Below are positions 1 through 8,246 of a DNA stretch of 36,451 nt, one piece after another. Source of the DNA: Acidobacteriota bacterium (GTDB lineage: Bacteria > Acidobacteriota > Terriglobia > Terriglobales > SCQP01); contig DAHUYO010000013.1 of the NCBI GenBank assembly GCA_027315185.1, positions 21,353 to 57,803 on the forward strand. Direction: 5' to 3'. A program made the translations under genes and the position numbers. The first letter of the stretch is position 1. Each line of letters begins with the position of its first letter. The notes under the pieces were generated by a model. That model did no database searches and was not told the origin of the DNA. It saw nothing but the letters and a program-made list of their open reading frames with translations.

Positions 1-287
1 GGGAACGCCTCCATCGACCAGCCGCCGCCGGTGATCCAGCCATCGCCGGGATGCCTGCGCGCGTAGGCGCGGATGATGCGCAGGTACTCGGGCAAGGTGG
101 TGGCGCCGGTCAGGTCGCAGCGGCGCAGCTGGTCGCCGGCGATGCGGCTGGTGGCGGGTTCACCGCTGGATTCGTCCGGCCGAAAGCGGGCCATCAGCGC
201 CCAGTACCCGTCCATGGCGGCCGTGGCCGCCACTCCGGCGGCTAAGCCCGCGGCCACGCTGACGGCCCATGCGTGGTTTTGCGCCAT
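1..287 (-). CDS. Partial amidohydrolase-like protein (YtcJ type) with membrane-anchor N-terminus
   Basis: The gene enters from the left edge on the minus strand; only the first 95 codons are present. The start ATG at 287 has a plausible TAGGGA ribosome site just upstream. Residues about 56-95 read CDLTGATTLPEYLRIIRAY then WITGGGWSMEAF, which matches the segment that follows the metal-binding HxH strand in YtcJ-type amidohydrolases (amidohydrolase family 3). The HxH segment itself is missing. The first ~50 residues are instead a hydrophobic Ala/Gly-rich stretch (AWAVSVAAGLAAGVAATAAM) and a short polar linker. It could be a natural fusion, a gene broken by deletion, or an assembly join, since it lies at the window edge. 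The family call rests on recognised motifs only; catalytic competence is doubtful as seen. Confidence 0.55.
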   Translation of the reverse strand, partial: MAQNHAWAVSVAAGLAAGVAATAAMDGYWALMARFRPDESSGEPATSRIAGDQLRRCDLTGATTLPEYLRIIRAYARRHPGDGWITGGGWSMEAF

Positions 288-421
288 GAACATTCCCTAG
301 GAACCAGGGGATGCGCGGGGAACCGCCGGTGCTGGATGAGAGATGGCGGCGAGAACTACCGCCGGGATATACACGAGGAGTACTGCACTACGGAGTGCGG
401 TGCTGCCGGCGCGAGACGCGA

Positions 422-655
422 TTAGCTAGCGATAAACCGCCGCAGTTGCAACCAAAACCCTTCCAACCGCGCGGGCGAATAGCGGAGCGTCGGGATCTCC
501 TGGCGCGCTTGCGCCAGCTCGCGGGGCGACAGCAGATGATGGTGTTGGCAGTGCGGGCAATCAATTGGAACCAGGCCTAGGCGTGGGGAAGCGACGCCGG
601 CCAAGTTCAACGGCTGTCCACAATGTTCGCAGGCCGATGGATGTTTAGTGCTCAC
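422..655 (-). CDS. Small zinc-ribbon protein, unknown function
   Basis: A 77-residue protein with two CxxC knuckles (C9/C12 in CEHCG and C33/C36 in CPHCQ), the spacing of a zinc ribbon that binds one Zn(II). The remainder is basic and helical, with no membrane segment. I chose the GTG at 655 because it sits about 8 bases after a run of six G on the coding strand and the zinc ribbon follows at once; the frame stays open upstream to an ATG at 733, but that stretch covers a strong hairpin and looks non-coding. Comparable small zinc ribbons are often nucleic-acid or protein-docking modules, but nothing here identifies a partner. It is the only gene between 288 and 1012. Confidence 0.5.
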   Translation of the reverse strand: MSTKHPSACEHCGQPLNLAGVASPRLGLVPIDCPHCQHHHLLSPRELAQARQEIPTLRYSPARLEGFWLQLRRFIAS

Positions 656-663
656 AATAACCA

Positions 664-692
664 CCCCCCGTTGGAGGATTCCACCGGGGGGG
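664..692 (-). promoter_or_regulatory. Hairpin covering the ribosome site of the zinc-ribbon gene
   Basis: Six C (664-669) pair with six G (686-691), followed inward by a G-C pair (670/685), one mismatch (671/684) and TGGA/TCCA (672-675/680-683) around a GGAT loop. On the minus strand the C664-669 arm reads GGGGGG and is the only Shine-Dalgarno-like run ahead of the GTG at 655, so folding would mask it. There is no T-run, which argues against a terminator. The pairing is seen; a role in translational control is inference. Confidence 0.4.
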
Positions 693-797
693 TTCCCTAC
701 GCCTACTATCGTACTCGGCCCTAAAAAATGCACAGGAAAAATGGAAAACTACGCATTTTTCTTGGCCTTTCGCAGTGCGATGGTCCGCGAAAGCAGG

Positions 798-827
798 AAA
801 AACGGGCTGATTCGATCCATCAGCCCG
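798..827 (-). terminator. Rho-independent terminator reading leftward
   Basis: A perfect 9-base-pair stem (CGGGCTGAT 803-811 with ATCAGCCCG 819-827) and a 7-base loop, followed on the minus strand by five T (798-802). This is a textbook intrinsic terminator. No convincing minus-strand gene lies directly upstream (828-1012), so it may end a short non-coding transcript or insulate the zinc-ribbon gene from leftward read-through. Confidence 0.6.
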
Positions 828-1012
828 CGCAACCTGGCCAAAATAGCGGGCTCTAGGCCGTCTCAACCCCTGTCCCTAGGGTCTATCCCCGGGGCTGCCC
901 GCGGCGGCGCGGCGCAGCAGACCGGCGGCTGCGGGGGGCGGGGTCGGCCGTTTCATGGCCACTCCCTGGCGGTCGGCGGCGAGCCTGCGGATACCGGGCC
1001 CATAATTTTGAT
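828..1012. other. Intergenic stretch without a recognisable gene
   Basis: With the preceding bases from 656 this is a 357-base non-coding gap holding the hairpin and terminator listed separately. The open frames here have low-complexity Arg/Pro/Ala products and no ribosome site. An AT-rich patch CCATAATTTTGATATG at about 1000-1015 abuts the start of the next gene and could be a -10 region for a very short-leader transcript, but I cannot pair it with a -35 element. Confidence 0.4.
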
Positions 1013-3166
1013 ATGCCCAACGGTCTTGCCTCCAGTTCCAGCGCCTATCTGCGTGCCGCCGCGCATCAGCCCGTGGAGTGGCACGGCTGGGGCGAGGCGG
1101 CATTTGCCCGTGCGCGCGAACAGAACCGCCCCATTCTGCTGGACATCGGCGCGGTGTGGTGCCATTGGTGCCACGTGATGGACCGCGAGAGCTATGAAGA
1201 TGCGCGCATCGCCGAGATGATCAACCGCGATTTCGTCGCCATCAAGGTGGATCGCGATCAGCGGCCGGACGTGGATGCCCGTTATCAACTGGCCGTCGCC
1301 GCGCTCTGCGGCCAGGGCGGTTGGCCGCTGACGGCGTTTCTGACGCCGGACGGCGAACCCTTCTTTGGCGGCACCTATTTCCCGTCCGTCGAGGGCAGCG
1401 GCCGCCCCAGCTTTGCCCGCGTGCTGGAGAGCATCGCCCACGCCTACCGGGAGCAGCCGGAACAGCTGAAGGAATCCGCCGCGCGAGTGGTGCAGGCGCT
1501 GGCGAGCATGGAGACGCCGCCGCCCGCCGCCGGCGCCGCGGCGCGGCTGGACGCCGCCCCCATCGCCGCCATTCTCGACGTGGCGGTGAAGACTTTCGAC
1601 AGCAAAAACGGCGGCTTCGGCCATGCCCCGAAGTTCTTCCATCCGCCGGTGGTGGACCTGCTGCTCGACCGCTTCGTACGCGACCAAGCCGCGGGTCCGG
1701 GCGGCGCGGTGTTCGGCAACATCGCCTTTCTAACGCTGGAAAAGATGGCGCGCGGCGGCGTCTACGACCAGCTGGCCGGCGGGTTTCATCGCTACAGCGT
1801 GGATGAGCATTGGGCGGTGCCGCATTTCGAGAAGATGGCCTACGACAACTCCGAGCTGCTGAAAAACTACATTCACGCGGCGCAAGCCACCGGCGGCGAG
1901 TTTTTCCGCGGCGTGGCCCTGGACATTCTGCGCTGGGCCGATGAGGTGCTGTCCAACCGCCGTGAGCCCGGCTTCTACACCAGCCAAGACGCCGACATCT
2001 CCCTGCACGACGACGGCGATTATTTCACCTGGACGCGGGCCGAGGCGCAGGCGGCGCTGCCGCCGGAGGAGTTCGAGCTGGCGGCGGCGTATTACGGCAT
2101 CCACGAGCGCGGGCCGATGCAGCACGACCCGGCGCGCAACGTACTGGCCGTGGCGGTTTCGCTTGAGGACTTCGCCGCCAGCCGTCTTCTGCCGGTCGAG
2201 CAGGCGCGGGCCACGCTGCGCGCGGCGCGGGACAAGCTGTACGCCGCCCGCCTTCAGCGCCCGGCTCCGGCGGTGGACACGGCCATCTACGCCAACTGGA
2301 ACGCCATGTTCATCGCCGCCTATTTGCAGGCCCAGGCGCTGCGCGGGCAGTTGCAAACCTCCGCCGAGGGCGGCCGCCTGGCGGCCGCGCGGGTTTTCGC
2401 CTTGCGTGCGTTGGATCGCATGCTCGCCGAGCGTGATGCCGAACGCGGCCTGCGCCATCACCTGTACGTGGCCGACGGCGAGGCGGTCTATGGGTTGGAG
2501 GATCAGGTTTTCCCCGCGCTGGCGGCGCTGGAGGCGTTCGCGATCACCGGCGAGGGGCGCTATTATCTCGCCGCCCGCGAATTGGCCGAGGTGATCATCC
2601 GCCGCTACTCGGATCCCGAAGGCGGCTTTACCGATCTGCCCAGGGAGGGCGCGCCGCGCCGCGGAGCGCTGGCGTCGCCGCGCAAGCCGTTGCAGGATAC
2701 CCCCGCTCCCTCCGGCAACTCCGCCGCCATTGTTCTGCTGGAGCGGCTGGCGGCGCTCAGCGGCGAAGCGCGCCATGGTGAAATCGCCGCCGCCGCGCTG
2801 CGCGCCTTCGCTCCCGCCGCCGCCGGTTTCGGCATTTTTGCCGGCGCCTTCGGGCTGGCGCTGCGGCTGCATTTGTCGCCCGCGGTGCAAGTGCTGATTC
2901 TGCCCGGCGAGGACGGCCAGGACGGGTTGGCCGCCAGCTTGGAGGACGAGGCCCGAGCCGCCTATCAGATCGAACGGATGGTCATCGCCGTCAACCCGGG
3001 GCGGTTGGAAGGCTGGCCGGAGGCGCTGGCGGAAACCGTGCGCGCGCTGCCCCGTTCCGGCGGCGCCCGTGCCGTGGTCTGCCGCCATCAAACTTGCTTG
3101 CCGCCCGTGGAATCCCGCGAGGAGCTGCGCGCACAACTCGCCGCCGGCGCGCCGTCCGCTTCCTAG
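1013..3166 (+). CDS. yyaL: YyaL-type thioredoxin-domain protein (DUF255)
   Basis: A 717-residue protein of usual length for the YyaL/SPATA20 family. An N-terminal thioredoxin-like domain (about 1-160) has the family signature around WCHWCHVM, with C50 and C53 forming the CxxC pair, then DRDQRPDVD and [11 protein letters not shown] with GGTYFP. The remainder (about 190-690) is the family's alpha/alpha-toroid, glycoside-hydrolase-like region, seen in [32 protein letters not shown] and [11 protein letters not shown]. No signal peptide, so probably cytosolic. The biochemical role of the family is not settled; redox or sugar-related functions have been suggested. It stands alone, with a weak ribosome site and an AT-rich patch just before the ATG. 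The family assignment is strong, the function is not. Confidence 0.93.
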   Translation: MPNGLASSSSAYLRAAAHQPVEWHGWGEAAFARAREQNRPILLDIGAVWCHWCHVMDRESYEDARIAEMINRDFVAIKVDRDQRPDVDARYQLAVAALCGQGGWPLTAFLTPDGEPFFGGTYFPSVEGSGRPSFARVLESIAHAYREQPEQLKESAARVVQALASMETPPPAAGAAARLDAAPIAAILDVAVKTFDSKNGGFGHAPKFFHPPVVDLLLDRFVRDQAAGPGGAVFGNIAFLTLEKMARGGVYDQLAGGFHRYSVDEHWAVPHFEKMAYDNSELLKNYIHAAQATGGEFFRGVALDILRWADEVLSNRREPGFYTSQDADISLHDDGDYFTWTRAEAQAALPPEEFELAAAYYGIHERGPMQHDPARNVLAVAVSLEDFAASRLLPVEQARATLRAARDKLYAARLQRPAPAVDTAIYANWNAMFIAAYLQAQALRGQLQTSAEGGRLAAARVFALRALDRMLAERDAERGLRHHLYVADGEAVYGLEDQVFPALAALEAFAITGEGRYYLAARELAEVIIRRYSDPEGGFTDLPREGAPRRGALASPRKPLQDTPAPSGNSAAIVLLERLAALSGEARHGEIAAAALRAFAPAAAGFGIFAGAFGLALRLHLSPAVQVLILPGEDGQDGLAASLEDEARAAYQIERMVIAVNPGRLEGWPEALAETVRALPRSGGARAVVCRHQTCLPPVESREELRAQLAAGAPSAS

Positions 3167-3204
3167 GCCGGCGCGCCCAGCTGCGTTCGGAGGGCCGCGA
3201 GCAT

Positions 3205-3226
3205 GCCGGCAAGATGCCGGCGCTCC
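3205..3226. repeat. Copy of a GCCGGCAAGATGCCGGCG intergenic repeat
   Basis: GCCGGCAAGATGCCGGCG followed by CTCC lies between the yyaL stop and the end of the GntR gene. Related copies occur as a cluster at 25563-25636, also between convergent gene ends. GCCGGC arms flank AAGAT, so it can form a short hairpin. From memory, such repeats are common between genes in Acidobacteriota and similar high-GC genomes. Confidence 0.6.
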
Positions 3227-3279
3227 CCGGACATTGCAGGCGCCGTTGTCGGAGACATTCTGCTGGCGGCCCCGGAGGG

Positions 3280-4011
3280 TTACCAGCGGCCGCGTTCGCC
3301 GAACATCACGATCACCTTGGCCAGCCGCTCGGCGCCATGCTGCCAGTTGAGGCGTACCGCTTGTTCGGCGGCTTCCCCCTGGCCCTTGGCGATGGCGGCG
3401 ATGATGGCCTCGTGCTCACGCACCGATTCCCCGAGGTGATCAATGATGACCGTTGCATACAGGCGGCCATAGCGCTCGATCTGCGGCTTGATCGCCTCAT
3501 GCATACCCTTCAGTCGTGCGCCCGCGGTGGCCTCGACGATCAGGCGGTGAAACTGCGTGTCGTAATCGAAGATCAGGTTGGGGTCGGCCTCGTGGGCTTC
3601 GGCCAGCCGCCGCAGTTGGTTGTTCCACCGCTCCAATTTTTCCGTCAGTTGCACGCGCGCGCCCTTGGCCAGGACGTCGGTGCGGCGCGCCGCCAATCCT
3701 TCTAGCGCGCCGACCATTTGGTACAACTCGCGGGCGTCGTCCTTGGTGAGGGGCGCCACCGCCAGCCGCGGCTTGCTGTCATTGGAGACGGCGACGATAT
3801 AGCCGTCGCGTTGCAGCATGTGCAGGGCGCCGCGGATTGGCGTGCGGCTGACGCCGAGGGCTTGGGCCAGATCGGCTTCGACAATGCGGCTGCCGGGAGC
3901 CAGATGGCCGCGGACGATCAAATCGCGGATGCGGCGAAAGGCCATGCGCACGCTGTTGCCTTGTTCGCCGCGGGCGCTGCTTTTGGCCTGGGATGTGGCG
4001 CTGGTCGGCAT
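3280..4011 (-). CDS. GntR-family transcription regulator, FadR/FCD type
   Basis: A 243-residue DNA-binding regulator. The N-terminal winged helix (about 20-90) shows RIRDLIVRGHLAPGSRIVEA, then LAQALGVSRTPIRGALHML, the standard GntR recognition region. The FCD ligand domain (about 95-230) carries the usual metal/ligand residues: D151 and H155 in DTQFHRLI, H200 in REHEAII and H225 in NWQHGAERL. FCD regulators usually sense small organic acids. I chose the ATG at 4011, which has GGGAG five bases upstream; a longer open frame to 4230 has no ribosome site and runs through the promoter region. It is divergent from the M16-like gene at 4212, a likely target, and may repress itself through a GTATAC site at its own -10. 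Confidence 0.92.
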   Translation of the reverse strand: MPTSATSQAKSSARGEQGNSVRMAFRRIRDLIVRGHLAPGSRIVEADLAQALGVSRTPIRGALHMLQRDGYIVAVSNDSKPRLAVAPLTKDDARELYQMVGALEGLAARRTDVLAKGARVQLTEKLERWNNQLRRLAEAHEADPNLIFDYDTQFHRLIVEATAGARLKGMHEAIKPQIERYGRLYATVIIDHLGESVREHEAIIAAIAKGQGEAAEQAVRLNWQHGAERLAKVIVMFGERGRW

Positions 4012-4035
4012 GGTGACTCCCGCGGTAAGCGTGGT

Positions 4036-4045
4036 TAGTATACCC
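4036..4045. promoter_or_regulatory. Candidate GntR/FCD operator overlapping a -10 element
   Basis: TAGTATACCC with a palindromic GTATAC core (4038-4043). FCD regulators commonly bind TnGTnnnACnA-like sites, and this matches at all but the last base. On the minus strand TATACT here is a good -10 hexamer about 25 bases before the regulator's ATG, though no clear -35 is visible. Binding here would allow self-repression and control of the divergent gene. Confidence 0.4.
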
Positions 4046-4211
4046 AAAACCCGGTTCCGCCGCTCCGCCCGGTGGTGCGCGGCGGGGCCGCCCATTGTGG
4101 GCTTCCGCGTTTCGTGGGGGCCGCGCCTTTGCCCGGCGGGCAAAGCAGGTGCGGGGAGGCCCTGAAGCTCCCTCTGCGCCCACGGCGCGCGCCGCGGCGT
4201 ACGATATCCGC

Positions 4212-6701
4212 ATGCGGTGCTCACGGGCACGGGTCTGGGGTTTGTGGCGCGAAATCGCCTGGCCGCGGGCTCTCCTGTTTTTCCTCGCGCTCGCCCTGCC
4301 GCTGTTGGCGCAGGCGCCCGCCGCGCGTGTGCCGGAAATGCGCTACCAGACCCAGCGCCTGAAGAATGGCATTACCGTCATCGTTTCGCCCAACCCATCC
4401 GGCAGCGCCGCGGCGCCGGTGGCGGCGCTGGTTCTGCTTGCCGGACCGAAGCGCGGTCCGGCGCAAGTGCGCAAGGTGGTGACCGCGCCTGCCGCCGACT
4501 TGGCGACGGAGCTGTCCGCCGCCGCCGGACAACTGGCTGGTGAGGCCCGGGCCGTGGTTGCCATCTCCGGCGCGGTTCACATCGCACCCACGCTAGCCCT
4601 GGCGGCGCGGTTGTTGTCACCCGCGCCGCGCCTTCCCGCGGCCAAGGGCGATCCTCCGGCCCGCCGCGGCGCGCCGGGACCGCCTGCGGCGGGCGCGAAG
4701 TCGGCGTCTGCCGCGGCCGGCTACCATTCCGCGCCTGCCGCCGCGCGGCATGCCGCGGCGCCCACCGGACCGGCATCGGCCGCCGCCTCGCAGCGCCCGA
4801 TGGAAATGACCATCACCTGGCCCGGTCCCACCGCCAAAGACAAAGACACCGCCGCCCTGGCCATGCTCGGCGAGGATCTCTTCGCCGGACCCGATGCCCG
4901 CGAGCGCCGCTCCCTGGTCCACAAATGGCGCGCCGCGCTGGCCGTCGCCGGCGGCCTGAACTTTCCCGGCAGTTGGAGCGCCTATCAAGCGCCGGGAGTG
5001 TTCCGGGCCCGCGTGCTGTTCCGGCCCGGCGTCAGTCCCACGCTGGTGCGGGAGTTGGTCTTCCGCCAAATCCACGAAATCAAGGTCAACGGCATTCCGC
5101 TCGACCAGTTCCAGCGCACGCAGATTTGGACGGCGGCGGAATGGCTGCGCCGCGGTCAGACCGCCGCGGCTCGCGCTGCTCGGCTGGCGCGCGCGGAATG
5201 GCGCACCGGTTCGGCGCAGGCGGCCAACTACGTCCTGGCGCCGCTGTACGCGGTGGAACCGCATGCCATGCGGTTAGCCGCCGCGCGCTATTTGAGCGAT
5301 GCCCTTGGCCGCGTGCAGGTGCGGACCGCGCCGCCGCCTTCGCCGCCAGACGATGCAGCGGCGGTGGAGGGCGCGGAAATGGGCGATGGGGAACGAGGTA
5401 ACGCGGATGGCGCCGTCTTTGCGCCCGCGGAGCCGGCGCGCGTCGCCTCTGGAATCGCGACGGCTGCCCAGCCCGCGCGTCCCGCGCCGGCTTGGCGGCC
5501 GCCGGCCCCGGCCTTTGATGGCCAGCATCAAAACGGCTTGCGCGTCATCATCATTCCCGACGCCAGCCTGCCGCTGGTCACCGCCTGGCTCAGCGTGCCC
5601 GCGCCTCCGCCCAGCCAGCAGCCGCTGGCGCGGGCTTTGGCGCGGCTGTTGCCGGCGGGTTCGCCGGGCCACAGTGGCGCCGCCCTGGCCCAGGAGTTTC
5701 AATACTTCGGCGGCAGGCTCTGGGCCCGCGCCGGCGACCGCCGCTTTATCGTGGCCGCCTCCGCCTTGGCCCCGTACATCGGCGGCACGCTGCGCCGCTT
5801 GGCCGCGGTCGCCATTCATCCCGCCATTCCCGCCGCCGCACTGGCGTCGCAGCGGTTGAACGCGCCGGCGTGGCGGGCTTGGCGCCAATCCAATCCGCAA
5901 TGGCTGGCGCGCCAGGAGGCGTTGCGCCTCACGGCTCCTGGGACTTCCGCGGCGCCGGCGGCGATCACCCGCGCCAGCTTGATGGCGTTTGCGCGCCAGC
6001 TGCTGCTGCCCAATAACGACGCCCGCTTGGTCATCGTTGGCGACGTGGATCCGGATCTGGCGCGTTCGCTGTCGGCGCAATATTTCGTGGATGGCTGGCG
6101 CTTCGGCTACCCCGCGCCGCGTCCCGCGCCCAAGCCCATGTCGGCGGGGGGAAAGCTGCTGCTGGTCAATGCGCCCGGAGCAGGCGCCGGTTTTGCCTTC
6201 GTTCCCGCCGTCCCGCCGCCGGCGCCGGACCATGTGCTCTATGGCGCCTGGGTTTTGGCTCGCTGGCTGAGCGCGCCGCCGCGGCGGCCGGTGGCCACGG
6301 CCGCCGCGGCTACCTCGTTGCGCGCCGCGCTCAGCCGTCGCGGCGCCTTGGCGGCCGCGCCCTTGTCCGCCGCCGAGTTGGCCGCGGCGAAAGCGCGATT
6401 CCTGGCTGCGTTCATGGTCCGCTGGCAGACGCAGGCGCAGCTTGCCGCCGCCTGGACGCAGGGCAATCCACGCAAGATGGTTGCGGCCGTGCTGGCGGCG
6501 ACGGCGCCGCAGCTGCAAACGGCGGCGCGCAAGTATCTCGCCCCGCCATTGGTGATCGCCGCCGGCGACGCGGCCGCGCTCAAGGTGCCGCTCTCCCATT
6601 TGGCCCGCGGCGCCATCACCATCCTCAACGCCGAAGGCGCGATGATCGGTGCTTACCCACCCGAAGGTCCGCCCCGCCCCCGCCGGCGGATTCCGCAATA
6701 G
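4212..6701 (+). CDS. Degenerate M16 (insulinase-like) peptidase homologue, exported
   Basis: An 829-residue protein with an N-terminal hydrophobic export segment (ALLFFLALALPLLAQA, about 20-35). Two M16-like halves are visible: the first begins YQTQRLKNGITVIVSPNPSG, the second NGLRVIIIPDASLPLVTAWL at about 440, with the later family features ARLVIVGDVDPDLA and a C-terminal lobe. Neither half has the HxxEH zinc motif, so it looks catalytically dead, like the non-catalytic partner of paired M16B proteases. An Ala/Pro/Gly-rich linker fills about 145-200. No catalytic partner gene is adjacent. The start at 4212 was chosen because it directly precedes the signal segment; the frame extends to 4095. 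It probably works in the periplasm, perhaps as a scaffold. Confidence 0.65.
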   Translation: MRCSRARVWGLWREIAWPRALLFFLALALPLLAQAPAARVPEMRYQTQRLKNGITVIVSPNPSGSAAAPVAALVLLAGPKRGPAQVRKVVTAPAADLATELSAAAGQLAGEARAVVAISGAVHIAPTLALAARLLSPAPRLPAAKGDPPARRGAPGPPAAGAKSASAAAGYHSAPAAARHAAAPTGPASAAASQRPMEMTITWPGPTAKDKDTAALAMLGEDLFAGPDARERRSLVHKWRAALAVAGGLNFPGSWSAYQAPGVFRARVLFRPGVSPTLVRELVFRQIHEIKVNGIPLDQFQRTQIWTAAEWLRRGQTAAARAARLARAEWRTGSAQAANYVLAPLYAVEPHAMRLAAARYLSDALGRVQVRTAPPPSPPDDAAAVEGAEMGDGERGNADGAVFAPAEPARVASGIATAAQPARPAPAWRPPAPAFDGQHQNGLRVIIIPDASLPLVTAWLSVPAPPPSQQPLARALARLLPAGSPGHSGAALAQEFQYFGGRLWARAGDRRFIVAASALAPYIGGTLRRLAAVAIHPAIPAAALASQRLNAPAWRAWRQSNPQWLARQEALRLTAPGTSAAPAAITRASLMAFARQLLLPNNDARLVIVGDVDPDLARSLSAQYFVDGWRFGYPAPRPAPKPMSAGGKLLLVNAPGAGAGFAFVPAVPPPAPDHVLYGAWVLARWLSAPPRRPVATAAAATSLRAALSRRGALAAAPLSAAELAAAKARFLAAFMVRWQTQAQLAAAWTQGNPRKMVAAVLAATAPQLQTAARKYLAPPLVIAAGDAAALKVPLSHLARGAITILNAEGAMIGAYPPEGPPRPRRRIPQ

Positions 6702-6707
6702 GCCAAC

Positions 6708-6730
6708 CGCGGGCCGCTGGCCCGCGATTT
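6708..6730 (+). terminator. Hairpin terminator after the M16-like gene
   Basis: An 8-base-pair perfect stem, CGCGGGCC (6708-6715) with GGCCCGCG (6719-6726), and a GCT loop, six bases after the stop codon and followed by ATTT. The T-run is short, so efficiency is uncertain. Confidence 0.5.
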
Positions 6731-6771
6731 GGTGCGGACGAGGCCGTCCGCGCCCCCAGAAAGCGCCGCCT

Positions 6772-7284
6772 TTATCGCGGTGTCCACTGCTCGTCGGCCG
6801 AGGGGCCGTACAGCGCCGGCACGGGCAGTTGCAGCAGGCGCAGATAGACGCCCAACTGCGCGGTATGGTGCACCAGATGATTGAAGAACGTCATCCGGAA
6901 GGTCCGGAGCCGCGGCGCGTCCGACAGCACCTGCTGTCCCGCACGGAACGGCCATTTCACCAGCATGTGCTCATCGCTCGCCTGGCGCAGCGCATCGCGG
7001 CATTGTTCCGCGCTCTTGTCCAGCTCCTCCAGGCAGCGGGCGTGGCCGGTGAACTCCAGCGGCACGTGCGGCCGCTTCGGCTCCATGAAGTCCATCCCGT
7101 CATCTTCCAGGATGTAATAGCCGAACAGCGGCAGCGTGGCGCAGTGCATCGCCAGCTTGCCCAGCGACATGGACTTCTCATGCGGCTTAAATTTCGGCTT
7201 GTCGTCCGGCACCCGCTCCAATGTCCGCCGCGTGTTGCTAATTTCCGCCTCGAAATCCGCCAACAATACTTCCGCGATCCGCAT
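6772..7284 (-). CDS. DinB-family four-helix protein
   Basis: A 170-residue protein of the DinB/YfiT-like metalloenzyme fold. It has the expected histidine triad: H47 in KLAMHCATLP, then H136 and H140 in FFNHLVHHTAQLGVYLR, the HxxxH pair that binds a divalent metal. The opening LLADFEAEISNTRRTLERVP is the typical first helix. Family members are thiol-dependent transferases (bacillithiol, mycothiol or glutathione linked) or have no known role; the substrate cannot be told here. No signal peptide. It is convergent with the M16-like gene and has no operon partner. Confidence 0.85.
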   Translation of the reverse strand: MRIAEVLLADFEAEISNTRRTLERVPDDKPKFKPHEKSMSLGKLAMHCATLPLFGYYILEDDGMDFMEPKRPHVPLEFTGHARCLEELDKSAEQCRDALRQASDEHMLVKWPFRAGQQVLSDAPRLRTFRMTFFNHLVHHTAQLGVYLRLLQLPVPALYGPSADEQWTPR

Positions 7285-7535
7285 TCCGATCTCCTCCGCC
7301 CGGCCATTGTAACCGACGAAGATTAATGCGCCGGCCCCGGCGCCCCGCGGGATGCCGCGCTACGCGGCGCGTTTCTCGAGCTCCGCGGGCGAAAGGATTA
7401 CGTTCCGGAGTGCGGCGGACTAGCGCCTCCGAAAAAAACTCAATCCCCAATACCTCGCGTCCCCGCGTCCGCACCAGGTCCGCGAAATAGGGGACATGGG
7501 CCACGCCTCTCCTCGACGCGCGAAGCCGGCTTCTG

Positions 7536-8135
7536 CTAGTTCGTCGGCGGCGCTTGCCAGCGTGGATGCCGTTCGCCGGCGGGGCCGGTGCTGACGCCGT
7601 CGGCGAAGAGCGGGCGGCCGAACCGGGCCGCATCAGAGAACTGCTGAAGCAGCGCCGTATCCCGCCACCAAATACGCTCGCCCGTGCCGCCGGTGATGGA
7701 GACGACATAGCGCAGCTTGCCGCGGCCGGTGAGCGTCAGTAGCCGAGGCAACAGGAGGCGGATGGTCTCCCGCCCGCCCGGTGCAACGCTCAACCCGTAA
7801 TCAGAGAATGAAGAAACGGCGACAACCTGGCGCTTGGCGTTGAACACCAGCACCAGCATCTGCACCGCCGTGGCAGCGGAGTCGCCACGGTTGTTCAGCT
7901 CGCAGGTCAGCCGCAGGCGCCGGTGGGGACGATCCATTTGGAGCCGCGGGGCTCGGGCGTATACCAAGGCTGCGGGCTGCTCCATCGCCACCGCGGCTCG
8001 CGGGTTATGCGGTGACACCTGGGCCGGTCGCGGCGCTTCCTGTGCAGCCGAGCCGCCAACGGTGGCGGCCGCTATCGCCATCAGGAGCATTGCGCCCGTG
8101 CCCGCGCGGCTTACGATGCGCCGGGTCGGTTCCAT
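7536..8135 (-). CDS. Small exported protein of unknown function
   Basis: A 199-residue protein with a signal peptide (GAMLLMAIAAATVGGSAAQEA at about 14-34). The mature part has an Ig-like beta pattern: LRLTCELNNRGDSAATAVQ, then VLVFNAKRQVVAVSSF and LSVAPGGRETIRLLLP. This resembles FxLYD-type exported domains, in which a comparison of secondary features is followed by a PG turn. No enzyme motif is visible. I chose the ATG at 8135 because it directly precedes the basic n-region of the signal peptide; the frame stays open to 8264. It is divergent from the Cys-rich copper-island protein at 8247, with 111 bases between. Bases 7285-7535 downstream hold no gene I can recognise. Confidence 0.5.
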   Translation of the reverse strand: MEPTRRIVSRAGTGAMLLMAIAAATVGGSAAQEAPRPAQVSPHNPRAAVAMEQPAALVYARAPRLQMDRPHRRLRLTCELNNRGDSAATAVQMLVLVFNAKRQVVAVSSFSDYGLSVAPGGRETIRLLLPRLLTLTGRGKLRYVVSITGGTGERIWWRDTALLQQFSDAARFGRPLFADGVSTGPAGERHPRWQAPPTN

Positions 8136-8246
8136 GCTGGGAATTGTCAGCCTCGCGCGTGACCTCGTCAAGCCCGGCGAACAAACCCAAAAACGATTGC
8201 ACCGCCTTTGATAGCCGCTCCGCGCCAGCGTGTTACGATCAAGCCA

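Noticed and set aside
4012..4230. N-terminal extension of the GntR regulator
   Set aside because: It would cover the divergent promoter region and the start of the M16-like gene; the ATG at 4011 has a good ribosome site.
7285..7535. Possible broken gene on the minus strand (VAHVPYFADLVRTRGREV region)
   Set aside because: A short stretch looks protein-like, but I recognise no family, and there is no start with a ribosome site.
8208..8239. Promoter TTGATA / TACGAT before the first Cys-rich gene
   Set aside because: The hexamers are 20 bases apart, too far for a standard promoter.
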